Origin: Bacteroidia bacterium
Lineage (GTDB): Bacteria; Bacteroidota; Bacteroidia; B-17B0; Aurantibacillaceae
Direction of reading: 5' to 3'
NCBI GenBank assembly: GCA_026415195.1
Contig: JAOAHO010000020.1
Span: 1-44,212 of the forward strand
DNA: 44,212 bases
Shown: positions 1 through 8,718 of the stretch, one piece after another
Layout: each line of letters begins with the position of its first letter
Numbering within the stretch: the stretch's first letter is position 1
The notes under the pieces: model-generated
The model's database searches: none
The model's input: only the letters and a program-made list of their open reading frames with translations
What the model was told of the DNA's origin: nothing
Made by a program: the position numbers and the translations under genes

Positions 1-97
1 GGATGGCCCCTCCATACATGTCGGAATACGGGCTTACATCGGTGCCTCCACCCGCCAATCCAAGTCGTAGGGGCGCTTTACTCTTCACTATCCTCAT
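1..97 (-). CDS. GHMP-family sugar kinase, N-terminal fragment (runs off left edge)
   Basis: Reading leftwards from the ATG at 95-97, 32 codons are open to the window edge. They contain [20 protein letters not shown] followed by MYGGAI. This opening is typical of GHMP kinases acting on sugars, such as the HddA-like D-glycero-D-manno-heptose 7-phosphate kinases, where the first strand and the glycine-rich turn sit right at the N terminus. The start codon lies 7 bases beyond the yajQ stop, so the two genes are probably cotranscribed. Only the N terminus is visible, so the substrate (heptose, fucose or another sugar phosphate) cannot be decided; the kinase family itself is fairly secure. Confidence 0.75.
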   Translation of the reverse strand, partial: MRIVKSKAPLRLGLAGGGTDVSPYSDMYGGAI

Positions 98-104
98 GCC
101 TATA

Positions 105-596
105 TCAACGTTTGAAGTTCTGAAAATCCAGCGGAATTCCGATATCCTGGGTTTTCAAAAATCCGATGATGCGCTGAAGTTCATCAATGCTTTTGGACGT
201 AACCCGGATTTGCTGGTCCATGTATTGCGTGGTGGCTTTCAGTTTTAGCGACTTAATTTTTTCAATAATTTCTTTCGATTTTTCTTTTTCAATACCCTCT
301 CGAATGGTAATGTCTTTTTTAATAAACTTACCTGAGGCATAATGTGGCTTACTTTCATCCAGTGCCCGTGGATCAACACCCTGCTTAATAAGGCGGGAAT
401 GAAGTATGTCAATAACATTGTTCAATTGCATATCATTCTCCACCTGAATATGTATGGATTTGTTCTGCTTGTTCAGTTCAATGGAGCATTCGGAGTTTTT
501 CAGGTCCCAACGGTTTTGGATTTCCTTTTTACTCACCTGCACGGCATTGTCCACCTTTTGCATGTCGGTTTTCGAGACGATATCAAACGAAGCCAT
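105..596 (-). CDS. yajQ: YajQ-family nucleotide-binding protein
   Basis: This encodes a 163-residue protein of the YajQ (DUF520) family: small cytosolic proteins with two ferredoxin-like folds that bind nucleotides, reported to bind cyclic di-GMP in some bacteria. The family opening [19 protein letters not shown] is present, and so are the [20 protein letters not shown] and [16 protein letters not shown] segments. The open frame continues 45 codons upstream of this ATG, but that part overlaps tsaD and is not conserved family sequence. The ATG at 594-596 gives the usual family length and lies 18 bases after a good -7 promoter box. The GHMP kinase gene follows after 7 bases. The biochemical role in Bacteroidota is not well defined. 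Confidence 0.93.
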   Translation of the reverse strand: MASFDIVSKTDMQKVDNAVQVSKKEIQNRWDLKNSECSIELNKQNKSIHIQVENDMQLNNVIDILHSRLIKQGVDPRALDESKPHYASGKFIKKDITIREGIEKEKSKEIIEKIKSLKLKATTQYMDQQIRVTSKSIDELQRIIGFLKTQDIGIPLDFQNFKR

Positions 597-614
597 GGGA
601 TACGATTTTAATTT

Positions 615-622
615 CAAATTTA
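615..622 (-). promoter_or_regulatory. -7 promoter box for yajQ
   Basis: On the minus strand the sequence is TAAATTTG, an exact match to the Bacteroidota -7 consensus TAnnTTTG. It sits 18 bases before the yajQ ATG and overlaps the tsaD stop codon. A TTTG lies 21 bases further upstream, slightly more than the usual spacing of about 19. The position suggests that yajQ and the kinase can be transcribed independently of tsaD. Confidence 0.5.
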
Positions 623-1642
623 CATGAAAACATTCCAACGGGGCAAAGGAGCAATGTTCAGATCGGAAAAAAATCCTCTCTGATAATCGAAATAAGCCGT
701 GATGCCCACCATAGCGGCATTGTCGGTGCAAAATTCAGGTAAGGGAAAGAAAACCCTGATACCTTCTTTCTCCAGCAAGGAAAATTCCTTTCTCAATTTG
801 GAATTGGCCGAAACGCCACCTGAAATTACCAGGTTTTTCAGCGGATACGATTCAAGTGCCCTTCGCGTTACTTTCATCAATTCTCCCACAAGATGTTTTT
901 GATAGGATGCGCATATATCGGGCAAATGGTCGCGGATAAAATTTTGATTGTGCTGAGTATTTTCTTTCAAAAAATACAGAAATGACGTTTTGATGCCGCT
1001 GAAGCTGAAATCCAATCCTTTACCGTAGTAGGGTGAAAAAGAAAATTTATTTTCATCACCGCTTTGTGCCAGCCGGTCGATGATGGGCCCTCCGGGATAA
1101 GGCAAGCCCAGAAGTTTGGCGGCCTTGTCGAAGGCCTCGCCCACGGCATCATCCAGGGTTTTTCCGATGATTTTAAAATCGTAGGGATTTTCTGCCAACA
1201 CCAGCTGAGTGTGCCCTCCGCTCACGGTGAGGCATAAAAATGGGAATTCAGGTGGTTGTTGTCCTTCCTTTTCAATGAACAACGACAAAATATGCGCCCG
1301 CATGTGGTGTACGGCAATCAGAGGTTTTTGCCATGCCATCGAGAGTGACTTGGCTGCATTCACCCCCACCTGCAAACTGCCCGGCAAGCCGGGTCCGCGG
1401 GTTACCGCTATGGCCGAAAACTGTTTCGGTTCTGTGCCGGATAACTTAATGGCTTCATCGATAACGGGAATGAGGTAGCGCAGATGATCGCGCCCTGCCA
1501 GTTCAGGAACCACACCGCCATGCATGCGGTGTATTTGTTGTGAAGACACTACGTTACTCAGCACCTTTCGGTTTTTCAAAACCGCACATGAAGTGTCGTC
1601 GCAACTGGTTTCGATGGCCAATATGATGATTTCCGTTTGCAA
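620..1642 (-). CDS. tsaD: tRNA N6-threonylcarbamoyladenosine transferase TsaD
   Basis: This 340-residue protein is TsaD (Kae1/Gcp family). It transfers the threonylcarbamoyl group from TsaC-made threonylcarbamoyl-AMP to A37 of ANN-decoding tRNAs, working with TsaB and TsaE. The opening ILAIETSCDDTSCAVL is diagnostic. The metal-binding histidines are in VHHMRAH (about residues 111-117), and the SGGHTQ, PGGP and SGGVSANSKLR elements are all present. The reading frame begins with a TTG at 1640-1642. An in-frame TAA lies only two codons upstream with no ATG between, so a TTG (or the preceding ATT) must serve as start. The gene is divergent from the TamB-like gene, with 39 bases between the start codons. 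Confidence 0.97.
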   Translation of the reverse strand: MQTEIIILAIETSCDDTSCAVLKNRKVLSNVVSSQQIHRMHGGVVPELAGRDHLRYLIPVIDEAIKLSGTEPKQFSAIAVTRGPGLPGSLQVGVNAAKSLSMAWQKPLIAVHHMRAHILSLFIEKEGQQPPEFPFLCLTVSGGHTQLVLAENPYDFKIIGKTLDDAVGEAFDKAAKLLGLPYPGGPIIDRLAQSGDENKFSFSPYYGKGLDFSFSGIKTSFLYFLKENTQHNQNFIRDHLPDICASYQKHLVGELMKVTRRALESYPLKNLVISGGVSANSKLRKEFSLLEKEGIRVFFPLPEFCTDNAAMVGITAYFDYQRGFFSDLNIAPLPRWNVFM

Positions 1643-1672
1643 AATTTAAGGCAACAATCGCTCGATTTATGG

Positions 1673-1680
1673 TAAATTTA
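1673..1680. promoter_or_regulatory. Self-complementary -7-like box between tsaD and tamB
   Basis: TAAATTTA matches TAnnTTTG except at the last base and reads the same on both strands. It lies 30 bases from the tsaD TTG start and one base from the GTG of the TamB-like gene. It is therefore better placed as the tsaD -7 box; for tamB it would imply a transcript starting at or inside the first codons. The call rests only on consensus matching. Confidence 0.3.
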
Positions 1681-1681
1681 A

Positions 1682-4600
1682 GTGTTGAAATTACGAAAAT
1701 ATAGCCGCCTGTTCATAAGGTTTTTGGGGATTTTAAGCATCTTCTTCATCGCCCTTTTTTTGGCGGCCTTTTTTTTGGTGAAATCACACCATTTTCAGAC
1801 CTGGCTGGGAAAGAAAGTTTCAGAAAAACTCAGCAATGACACCGGTATCGATCTTGAAATTAACCGCATTGAAATTGATTTCTTTAAAACCGTCGTGCTG
1901 AAGGAGGTGTTTGCAGGAAAAAAATATACCGATACCCTGCTTGCGGCAAAAAAAATTAAGGCGGAAGCCGACATCATCGACCGGGATAAGAAAGAGATCA
2001 AACTAAAAAGTATTTTATTGGATTCCCCGAAATTCATTTTGCACCAACCCGAAAAAGGAAAAAATCTTCTGGATTCCCTTTTGTCTTATTTTGATTCCGG
2101 CCCCGACACCACGTCTTCAGAGCAGGCCTGGAAGTTCGACCCGGGCACCATTGAATTAAAAAACGGTTACGTCCGTATAAGTTCCCACACTGCCGACACC
2201 CTGAAGGAAGGATTGTTCCACCCTGCCCTGATGACTTTTGGGAACATCAACGCACAAATTAAAAACCTTGCCTTCGACAGCGGCAACGTCCGGCTGAAAG
2301 CTGAAAAGCTCTCGGCTTTCACCAATTTCGGGATTCATATCCAAAAGCTCTCGTGTGATTTTTTCTTTTCCGATAAAAGAATGTCATTCCACAACACCGA
2401 ACTGCACACCTCCCGATCCAAACTCATTACTGAACTAAACTTCAGTTATGATTCACTGGAATGTTTTTCCGATTTCATCAACAGTGTGCGAATCACGGCA
2501 AGCATATTTAAAGGAAGCAAATTTCATCCGGCCGATCTAATGGGTTTTGCTCCTGATTTTAAATGCGTTGAAGATACCATAACATTTTCAGGCGATGTAG
2601 ACGGCACAATATCCGACCTGCATGCACAAAACCTATATTTGAAAATTAAAGAAAAAAATATTTTAAAGGGAGATGTCTCGATCCTGGGTTTGCCCGGCTT
2701 TTCCAAATCATTTATTCATGCAAGGATAAAAACGTTATATGTGGATTGGACAACCTTGAACGGAATGAAAATCCCTTCGTTCTGCGATAATCAAAAGCTC
2801 GATATTCCTCAGGAAATTTTGCGTTCGTCTTTTTTTGAATTCCGTGGTGAAATTGACGGCACTCCGGAAGATATTATTTTGTTTGGCAAAGCCAGAACTG
2901 GCGCCGGTAATTTGAAAATGGACCTGGAATGGAAAAAAAACAAACCTTTCGAATGGGAATATAACGGAAGCCTGCAAACCGAATATTTTGAAATAGGAAA
3001 AATTTTAAATAACAAAGAATATCAAAACACCTCTTTCGAGTTAAAAGTGAAAGGTAAAGGCATCACTATCGATAAAATTGTGCTGGAGTCGGAGGGAAAA
3101 ATTAATTACCTGGATTTTCACGGATACCGTTACCATCACATCGCCATGAACGGTACCTTAAAAAACCGTGAATTTAAAGGCAAATTGGAGATTAAAGACA
3201 CCTCACTCGACATGAGTTTCGACGGTGTGGCGCTTTTCGAAAAAAAAGATTACCATTTCGATTTTATTGCAGAAATAAGGAAATTTCATCCTGAAAACCT
3301 TCATTTCTTTTCCCTGAAAGAAAAAGGATATTTTTCATCACAAGTCCTGATCCAACTAAAAGGAAACGACATCAACAACATGAGCGGTATTGTCCACTTT
3401 GACGATACTAAATTCACAACTGCCCAAAAAATGTACAAAATCAGTACCTTTTATCTTGAACTACAGCAAAATCAATTACCCAAAAAAATTACATTACATT
3501 CCGACTTCCTGAGCGCACTGGCAGAAGGAAATTTCCGGCTAAGCCACATACATGAACCCATGGTGGATGTATTGAATCACTACTATCCAACATTTTTCAA
3601 AATAAAAACCGAACAACCTGAAAAATTCAATCATGAATATATCCAAATAAAATTAAAAATTAAAAAATTCAATTTTATTCATGATTTGTTTTACGACAAA
3701 CTGGACGTGGCAAACAATACCCTACTAAATCTAAAAGCAAACAGAAAAGACCATAATGTTAAAATTGATTTTCTGTCCGATTCCATAAAGTTTTCATTTC
3801 TCAAATTGAAAAATATTTCTTTTAGTGTTAATGAAGAAGATGTGATTAACCTCAAGCTGAAGTTGAATGAAATATACATTTCCGATACCATCGATATTAA
3901 AAACCTTGAATTTTGCGTGAATTCACGCGATAAATTAAGCACCTTTGATATCGACTGGCGGGGCGACACGGCCGATTTCAAAAATCATGGTGAAATAGAA
4001 GGAAAAATTCTTTTTAACAATGAATCATTCTATCTGATTCTTGACTCAGCATATGTAGATGTACACGACAGCATTTGGTCGTTACATCAATCGGGTATTA
4101 TTGCCTGGAATAAAGATAGAAGTTTACTGGTATCACCTATATTAATATATCACAATCAACAACAATTTTCCATGGAAGGATTCATGTCGCCGCGAACGGA
4201 AGAAGAAAAAATCAATATAGTACTCCAGAACATTAACCTCGAGACATTTAAGCCCATCCTATCCGGATTTGGCATCTACGCTCAGGGTATCCTGAACGGA
4301 TGCATTTCATTGTCGCATGTCCGGGAACGCTTGTTTTCTTCTGCCGACTTAACGATTGATCGCTTTGTGTTTAATGATAATCATTTCGGCAAGCTCTATG
4401 TTGAATCCACCTATCATCATGAAAACAAAAGCATAACTCTTAATGGATATACCGACCTTGGCCTTCCGGACGTTATAAATTTCAACAATAAAAATATCCG
4501 CTTCGGTGGCACCATTTATCCTTTCGATAAAGAAAACAACTTCGATCTCTCATTCAGCTTAATGCCCCTGAACCCCACCATCATTAATCCTTTCGTTAAA

Positions 4601-6160
4601 GATATATTCAACATCAAAAAAGGGTACATAACGGGAAATTTAAAATTAACGGGCAAGTTCAGCGACCCTCAGCTGAACGGCGAACTCATGCTGAAAAACA
4701 CGGTTTTGATTCCCGACTTTACCAAAGTTGCCTATGTATTAAACGGCCAGATTGAAGTGATGCCCGACCAAATACGCTTTTCGGATATTTATATGCACGA
4801 CCAGGTTGATTCGAAAAAAAAATACAACGGCGTCATCAACGGAAATATTTTCCATCGCAAGTTTAAAGATTGGCAACTGGACTTTGATATTACTTACCGA
4901 AATATGCTGGTGCTGAATACCACCGAAAAAGACAATTCCCTGTATTACGGTAAAATTTTCAGCTCGGGCAATATCGGCATCTGGGGATTTTTGGATGACC
5001 TTTATATGAACGTGGAAGATACCATAAAAGGGCGATCAAGGTTTTATCTTGCCCTGGATAATCCTGAAGAAGCGGGAGATTTCGATTTCATTCATTTCAG
5101 AAAGAAAGACAGCGCTCTGAGAAAACAAAAAAGCAAAGACCTCAGCGGTTTTCATTTGAACATGAACATTACGGCCAAGCCCGATTTCAGCCCTCAGATC
5201 ATTTTCGACCGTACTGTGGGCGATGTGTTGAATGCCAACGGATATGCCCAACTGAACATGAAAATCAATACATTAGGCAAATTTGAAATGTCGGGAGATT
5301 ATCAAATAGAAAGCGGCGACTACACCTTTAGTTTGGAAAAATTTCTTTCCAAAAAATTTGAACTAGAACAAGGAAGCAGCATCCTCTGGTCGGGCGACCC
5401 CATCAATGCCGATATCGACATCACCGCATTCTATAAAAACCGTGTTTCCATTGCACCGCTGATCAATGACACCACCGGACAATTCAAATCCAGAACCCCC
5501 GTCTTTTGCAAACTTAAAATGACAAAAAAACTACTGAATCCAAATATTTCCTTTGAATTTGACTTTCCGGGCGTAAACGATAACGTAAAAAGTTCCATTT
5601 ACAACATCTTGTCCGATGAAAATGAGCGGAACCGCCAGGTTTTTGCTTTCTTAATGTTACGCTCGTTCATTCCCCCGCTAATTTATTCCACGCATTCGGG
5701 AGGCGTAACGGCCGGAAATGCCGCTGCCAGCACCGGTTCGGAATTTTTATCGGCAAAAATGAATTCGCTTTTCCAAAGCGCCATGGGGAATGTCCTGGGA
5801 GATTTCGACATCGGCATCAACTATAATCCGGGGTCGGCCGTGGGCAGTGATGAAGTTTTAATGAACATGAACAAAAATTTTCTGAATAACCGCCTTACCT
5901 TTGAAGGCAATTTCGGCGTGAACAACAACCGCAGTTCCACGGGTGGATCGAATTTCATTGGCGACGTGAACATTGAATACAAACTTTCCCCCGACGGTAA
6001 ATATAAAGTGCGCGGCTTCAACCGAACCAACGACGTTACGCAACTTACCGTAACAGGCGGCCTCTACACCCAGGGCGTGGGCATCGGAATTTCCGAAAGC
6101 TTCGAGACCTGGAACGAATTGTTCCGAAAATACCTGAAAAAAATCGGCAAAAAAGGATGA
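1682..6160 (+). CDS. TamB-like translocation/assembly module protein (DUF490)
   Basis: This encodes a 1492-residue envelope protein. An N-terminal membrane anchor (about residues 12-33, Leu/Phe/Ala-rich) is followed by an AsmA-like segment starting near HHFQTWLGKKVSEKLS, then a very long run of amphipathic beta-strands. The C-terminal TamB/DUF490 domain occupies roughly the last 350 residues (GNVLGDFDIGINYNP, then KYKVRGF). TamB-like proteins span the periplasm and are thought to carry hydrophobic substrates, lipids or outer membrane proteins, between membranes; Bacteroidota versions are remote from Proteobacterial TamB. The frame opens with GTG at 1682 and TTG at 1685, and there is no ATG nearby, so the exact start is uncertain. 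The stop overlaps the next gene by ATGA. Confidence 0.88.
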   Translation: MLKLRKYSRLFIRFLGILSIFFIALFLAAFFLVKSHHFQTWLGKKVSEKLSNDTGIDLEINRIEIDFFKTVVLKEVFAGKKYTDTLLAAKKIKAEADIIDRDKKEIKLKSILLDSPKFILHQPEKGKNLLDSLLSYFDSGPDTTSSEQAWKFDPGTIELKNGYVRISSHTADTLKEGLFHPALMTFGNINAQIKNLAFDSGNVRLKAEKLSAFTNFGIHIQKLSCDFFFSDKRMSFHNTELHTSRSKLITELNFSYDSLECFSDFINSVRITASIFKGSKFHPADLMGFAPDFKCVEDTITFSGDVDGTISDLHAQNLYLKIKEKNILKGDVSILGLPGFSKSFIHARIKTLYVDWTTLNGMKIPSFCDNQKLDIPQEILRSSFFEFRGEIDGTPEDIILFGKARTGAGNLKMDLEWKKNKPFEWEYNGSLQTEYFEIGKILNNKEYQNTSFELKVKGKGITIDKIVLESEGKINYLDFHGYRYHHIAMNGTLKNREFKGKLEIKDTSLDMSFDGVALFEKKDYHFDFIAEIRKFHPENLHFFSLKEKGYFSSQVLIQLKGNDINNMSGIVHFDDTKFTTAQKMYKISTFYLELQQNQLPKKITLHSDFLSALAEGNFRLSHIHEPMVDVLNHYYPTFFKIKTEQPEKFNHEYIQIKLKIKKFNFIHDLFYDKLDVANNTLLNLKANRKDHNVKIDFLSDSIKFSFLKLKNISFSVNEEDVINLKLKLNEIYISDTIDIKNLEFCVNSRDKLSTFDIDWRGDTADFKNHGEIEGKILFNNESFYLILDSAYVDVHDSIWSLHQSGIIAWNKDRSLLVSPILIYHNQQQFSMEGFMSPRTEEEKINIVLQNINLETFKPILSGFGIYAQGILNGCISLSHVRERLFSSADLTIDRFVFNDNHFGKLYVESTYHHENKSITLNGYTDLGLPDVINFNNKNIRFGGTIYPFDKENNFDLSFSLMPLNPTIINPFVKDIFNIKKGYITGNLKLTGKFSDPQLNGELMLKNTVLIPDFTKVAYVLNGQIEVMPDQIRFSDIYMHDQVDSKKKYNGVINGNIFHRKFKDWQLDFDITYRNMLVLNTTEKDNSLYYGKIFSSGNIGIWGFLDDLYMNVEDTIKGRSRFYLALDNPEEAGDFDFIHFRKKDSALRKQKSKDLSGFHLNMNITAKPDFSPQIIFDRTVGDVLNANGYAQLNMKINTLGKFEMSGDYQIESGDYTFSLEKFLSKKFELEQGSSILWSGDPINADIDITAFYKNRVSIAPLINDTTGQFKSRTPVFCKLKMTKKLLNPNISFEFDFPGVNDNVKSSIYNILSDENERNRQVFAFLMLRSFIPPLIYSTHSGGVTAGNAAASTGSEFLSAKMNSLFQSAMGNVLGDFDIGINYNPGSAVGSDEVLMNMNKNFLNNRLTFEGNFGVNNNRSSTGGSNFIGDVNIEYKLSPDGKYKVRGFNRTNDVTQLTVTGGLYTQGVGIGISESFETWNELFRKYLKKIGKKG

Positions 6161-7380
6161 TTTTTTTTACGCGAACCATAACCATAGTGTTTGCTTTGAT
6201 TTTAATGTGGGGATGCTTTTCGCAACGTTATTCCCCATCAACATCGGCTGCAAACAGAAAAAATACCCCAAATCAAGCTAACCTGTTTTTTGAAAAAAAT
6301 CCCGATGGAATTATTCGCCCTTTCCGGGTTAACGATACATTGGTGCAAATACATTTTTCCATCCATCAAAAAAAAGTCAGGAATTTTTCCGACAGCATTC
6401 CCTATGAAATTATTTTTTTTTCGGAACAAGGCCATCACCACACGCTTTATGAGGACAAACTAATGCTGAAAGCCATAGGGGGAAATGTTTGCGGATATTT
6501 TCAAATTCCTTTCTCAAAAATTGCGGCACCGGGAAAATATAACCTGAAAATTTACCAATCGCAAAATGCCCATGGCTTTCTAATTCAGGAATATCTGGAA
6601 GCGGAAAATCAACCCCTGTATAACTTTATCCTCACCGACAGCAACGGCCTTATTTTGCCTTCCCACTACTTTCCACCCGAAAAACCCATCCACGTCAGGA
6701 TAAGAAAGCAACACACTTTTGTGATTGAAGTCAACAGCCGTGAAAGCGGCTTTCCGCCGCCCGTTTTTTTTGAAGGCCCAGCACAAGATGTTGCATTATG
6801 GCAAAAGATTAGCACCTTAAGCAAGGATACCATTCTCAAAATAAGCCCCAAAAAATCACTGCGCATTACCGACCTGAAAGGAAACATTTTGGGCGGAGTA
6901 TATGTATCGGGCGATGTATTTCCGGGCATCGGAGACGGTAAAGAAATGACCGAAGCCACACGATACATCATGAACAAAGAAGAATATGAACGTTGCATAA
7001 ACTCCCCCGACCCGAAAAAAGAAATCGAACTTTTCTGGAAAGAAATCGGCGGAAGCAAAGAAAGGGCAAGGGAATTAATCAGGCAATATTATAACCGAGT
7101 AGTGGAAGCAAACGAGCATTTCACGGAATTCCCCGGGCCGGGATTCAAATCTGATCGTGGCATGGTTTACATCGTCTTCGGCAAGCCCGACCATGTCTAT
7201 TACTACGACGACGGTGAAATCTGGCACTTTGGAAGCAATGAAGAAAAATCGGCACTCAATTTTAAATTCAAACGACTGAACGGTACACTAACGTTGGAAC
7301 GATCGGTTACCTATAAGGATTATTGGTATCAGATGGTGGATTATTGGCGACAGGGCAAAATCAGGGTATTCGGAAAGTGA
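6157..7380 (+). CDS. GWxTD domain-containing lipoprotein
   Basis: This is a 407-residue exported protein. The N terminus has a basic and hydrophobic signal ending at Cys20 (LILMWGC), consistent with a lipoprotein, although the lipobox is degenerate. A beta-rich middle portion of unknown role follows. The C-terminal part has FWKEIGGSKERARELIRQYY and then GFKSDRGMVYIVFGKPDHVY, which matches the GWxTD domain found in Bacteroidota and related phyla; here the name-giving motif reads GFKSD instead of GWxTD. The function of the family is not established. The start ATG overlaps the stop of the TamB-like gene by four bases, so the two are almost certainly cotranscribed and probably act in the same envelope process (inference). 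Confidence 0.85.
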   Translation: MIFFTRTITIVFALILMWGCFSQRYSPSTSAANRKNTPNQANLFFEKNPDGIIRPFRVNDTLVQIHFSIHQKKVRNFSDSIPYEIIFFSEQGHHHTLYEDKLMLKAIGGNVCGYFQIPFSKIAAPGKYNLKIYQSQNAHGFLIQEYLEAENQPLYNFILTDSNGLILPSHYFPPEKPIHVRIRKQHTFVIEVNSRESGFPPPVFFEGPAQDVALWQKISTLSKDTILKISPKKSLRITDLKGNILGGVYVSGDVFPGIGDGKEMTEATRYIMNKEEYERCINSPDPKKEIELFWKEIGGSKERARELIRQYYNRVVEANEHFTEFPGPGFKSDRGMVYIVFGKPDHVYYYDDGEIWHFGSNEEKSALNFKFKRLNGTLTLERSVTYKDYWYQMVDYWRQGKIRVFGK

Positions 7381-7390
7381 TATGTATTGT

Positions 7391-7723
7391 TCATTTACAC
7401 GGATCCCAAAAAAGTTTTTCAAAATCTTTCACCTGATTATTCAGCACCTTAACTCCTTCGGCTTCCAGCATTTCCTGCATGGCGGTGGGTGTGGGAAAAT
7501 GATGTCTTCCGGTAAGCAATCCCTGCCTGTTCACCACACGGTGTGCGGGAACTGGCGGCATTACCCGATGCGAAGCATTCATGGCATATCCTACCAGCCG
7601 TGCCGATTTTGGTGAACCCAAACAAGCCGCAATGGCCCCGTAGGTGGTTACCCTTCCTTTGGGAATTCTTCGCACCACTTCATACACCCTTTGAAAAAAA
7701 TCCTTATTCGGAGGTTGTGCCAT
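7391..7723 (-). CDS. Alkyltransferase-like protein (ATL), MGMT fold without the active-site Cys
   Basis: This 110-residue protein corresponds to the C-terminal DNA-binding domain of O6-alkylguanine-DNA alkyltransferase, with FFQRVYEVVRRIPKGRVTTY, then YGAIA and ARLVGYAMN. The reactive PCHRV motif of true alkyltransferases is here PAHRVV, with Ala60 in place of Cys, so it cannot accept alkyl groups. This places it with the ATL proteins, which bind O6-alkylguanine lesions and hand them to nucleotide excision repair (known for E. coli and fission yeast ATLs, which have Trp at this site). Its first 20 bases overlap the end of the upstream acyltransferase gene, suggesting translational coupling. 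It converges with the GWxTD gene at a 10-base gap. Confidence 0.9.
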   Translation of the reverse strand: MAQPPNKDFFQRVYEVVRRIPKGRVTTYGAIAACLGSPKSARLVGYAMNASHRVMPPVPAHRVVNRQGLLTGRHHFPTPTAMQEMLEAEGVKVLNNQVKDFEKLFWDPCK

Positions 7724-8699
7724 ACATCAAATTGCAACCGCGTATTTCCGAAAAATCTGTCCTTCCCAACAAACGCATGCCTTTCGGGCCAAGTTCGGCC
7801 AAATCCTGCGTAGCCAGAAAACAACAGGAATGAATGTTGGTAATGTCAACAATCAAAAGTTGACCCCTGCCCTCCTCCATTGGTTCTGCAAAGGGATCGG
7901 CTACATCTCTGACGTAAAATTTCATCCACGGTGGCGGGCAAAAATAATCATCCCTTCCATTAGTCCAGGCCTGAGACAGTAATTCCGTCATTCCATATTC
8001 ACTATAGATAAATTCCGTTTTTAAACCCCTCCTGAGCGTTTCATGCAGTTCACTTCGGCTCAATTCTTTTCTTTTTCCCTTCATTCCGCCGGTTTCAACA
8101 AATAAAATTTCTTTGGCATCAAAATCATAACCCAAGCTTGCCAAATCCAGCATGGAATAGGTTACGCCCAGTACTAAATATTTTTTATCGTCTTGTAGCT
8201 TTAAAAGATATTCTGCTGCTTCCTTAGCCGAATGAAATAATCTTCCTTGAGGGTTTCCGGAATTTCGTATCAGGCATTCCATCATATATACCAGGGAGGC
8301 ATCTCCCCTTTCCAGGTAGCCGGGCAACAGGCCTATAAAAACATAATCGGAAGGTGGACCAAACCAATTCGTAAAATTTTTTAAGATGGAAATTTCATAT
8401 AATTCAGGGTCGGCCACGAAATGCCGTGAAGGTATTCCCGACGTAGTAGTACTGCTTTTGAAAATGCAGCCCTGATCGGGTTTATAAATACCGGTGATGA
8501 CCTCCTGATGCTTAAATATTTCAACAGGTAAAAATGGGATTTGTTTGGGATGTTTAATATTTTCGGGCTTACACGATTGCAAATTACACCATTGCCGAAA
8601 TATTGGATTATGAAAAAACTGATATTCAAAAACTTTGCATACGAAATCGGAATCATGAGCGTTTAGTTGATCGGAGAGTAACAATTTTTTAATGTCCAT
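7704..8699 (-). CDS. LuxE-like acyltransferase / acyl-protein synthetase family protein
   Basis: This 331-residue protein resembles the LuxE acyl-protein synthetase family, ATP-dependent adenylate-forming enzymes. The serine/threonine-rich loop KSSTTTSGIPSRHF (residues 81-94), IGLLPGYLERGDASLVYM, the ETGGMKGKR segment and the YGMTELLSQAW motif are all visible and correspond to the family's phosphate-binding and adenylation motifs. No luciferase or fatty aldehyde reductase genes are nearby. In Bacteroidota such proteins are generally annotated only as acyl transferases, perhaps activating a carboxylic acid; the substrate is unknown. The start ATG lies 19 bases from that of the divergent lipoprotein gene, and the 3' end overlaps the ATL gene by 20 bases. 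Confidence 0.8.
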   Translation of the reverse strand: MDIKKLLLSDQLNAHDSDFVCKVFEYQFFHNPIFRQWCNLQSCKPENIKHPKQIPFLPVEIFKHQEVITGIYKPDQGCIFKSSTTTSGIPSRHFVADPELYEISILKNFTNWFGPPSDYVFIGLLPGYLERGDASLVYMMECLIRNSGNPQGRLFHSAKEAAEYLLKLQDDKKYLVLGVTYSMLDLASLGYDFDAKEILFVETGGMKGKRKELSRSELHETLRRGLKTEFIYSEYGMTELLSQAWTNGRDDYFCPPPWMKFYVRDVADPFAEPMEEGRGQLLIVDITNIHSCCFLATQDLAELGPKGMRLLGRTDFSEIRGCNLMYGTTSE

Positions 8700-8706
8700 T
8701 TTTTTG

Positions 8707-8714
8707 TAAATTTA
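8707..8714. promoter_or_regulatory. Palindromic -7-like box in 19-base divergent spacer
   Basis: TAAATTTA sits inside the perfect 10-base palindrome GTAAATTTAC (8706-8715), in the 19 bases between two divergent start codons. It differs from TAnnTTTG at one base on either strand. If it is a -7 box, transcripts in both directions would start at or within a base or two of the start codons, giving essentially leaderless mRNAs. It could instead be an operator or chance A/T-rich sequence. Confidence 0.3.
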
Positions 8715-8718
8715 CATT

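Noticed and set aside
597-731. 45-codon N-terminal extension of yajQ
   Set aside because: It overlaps the end of tsaD and the promoter box, and family members begin at the ATG at 596.
7704-8699. Bioluminescence (lux) function for the LuxE-like protein
   Set aside because: No luciferase or reductase genes accompany it; only the adenylate-forming family is supported.
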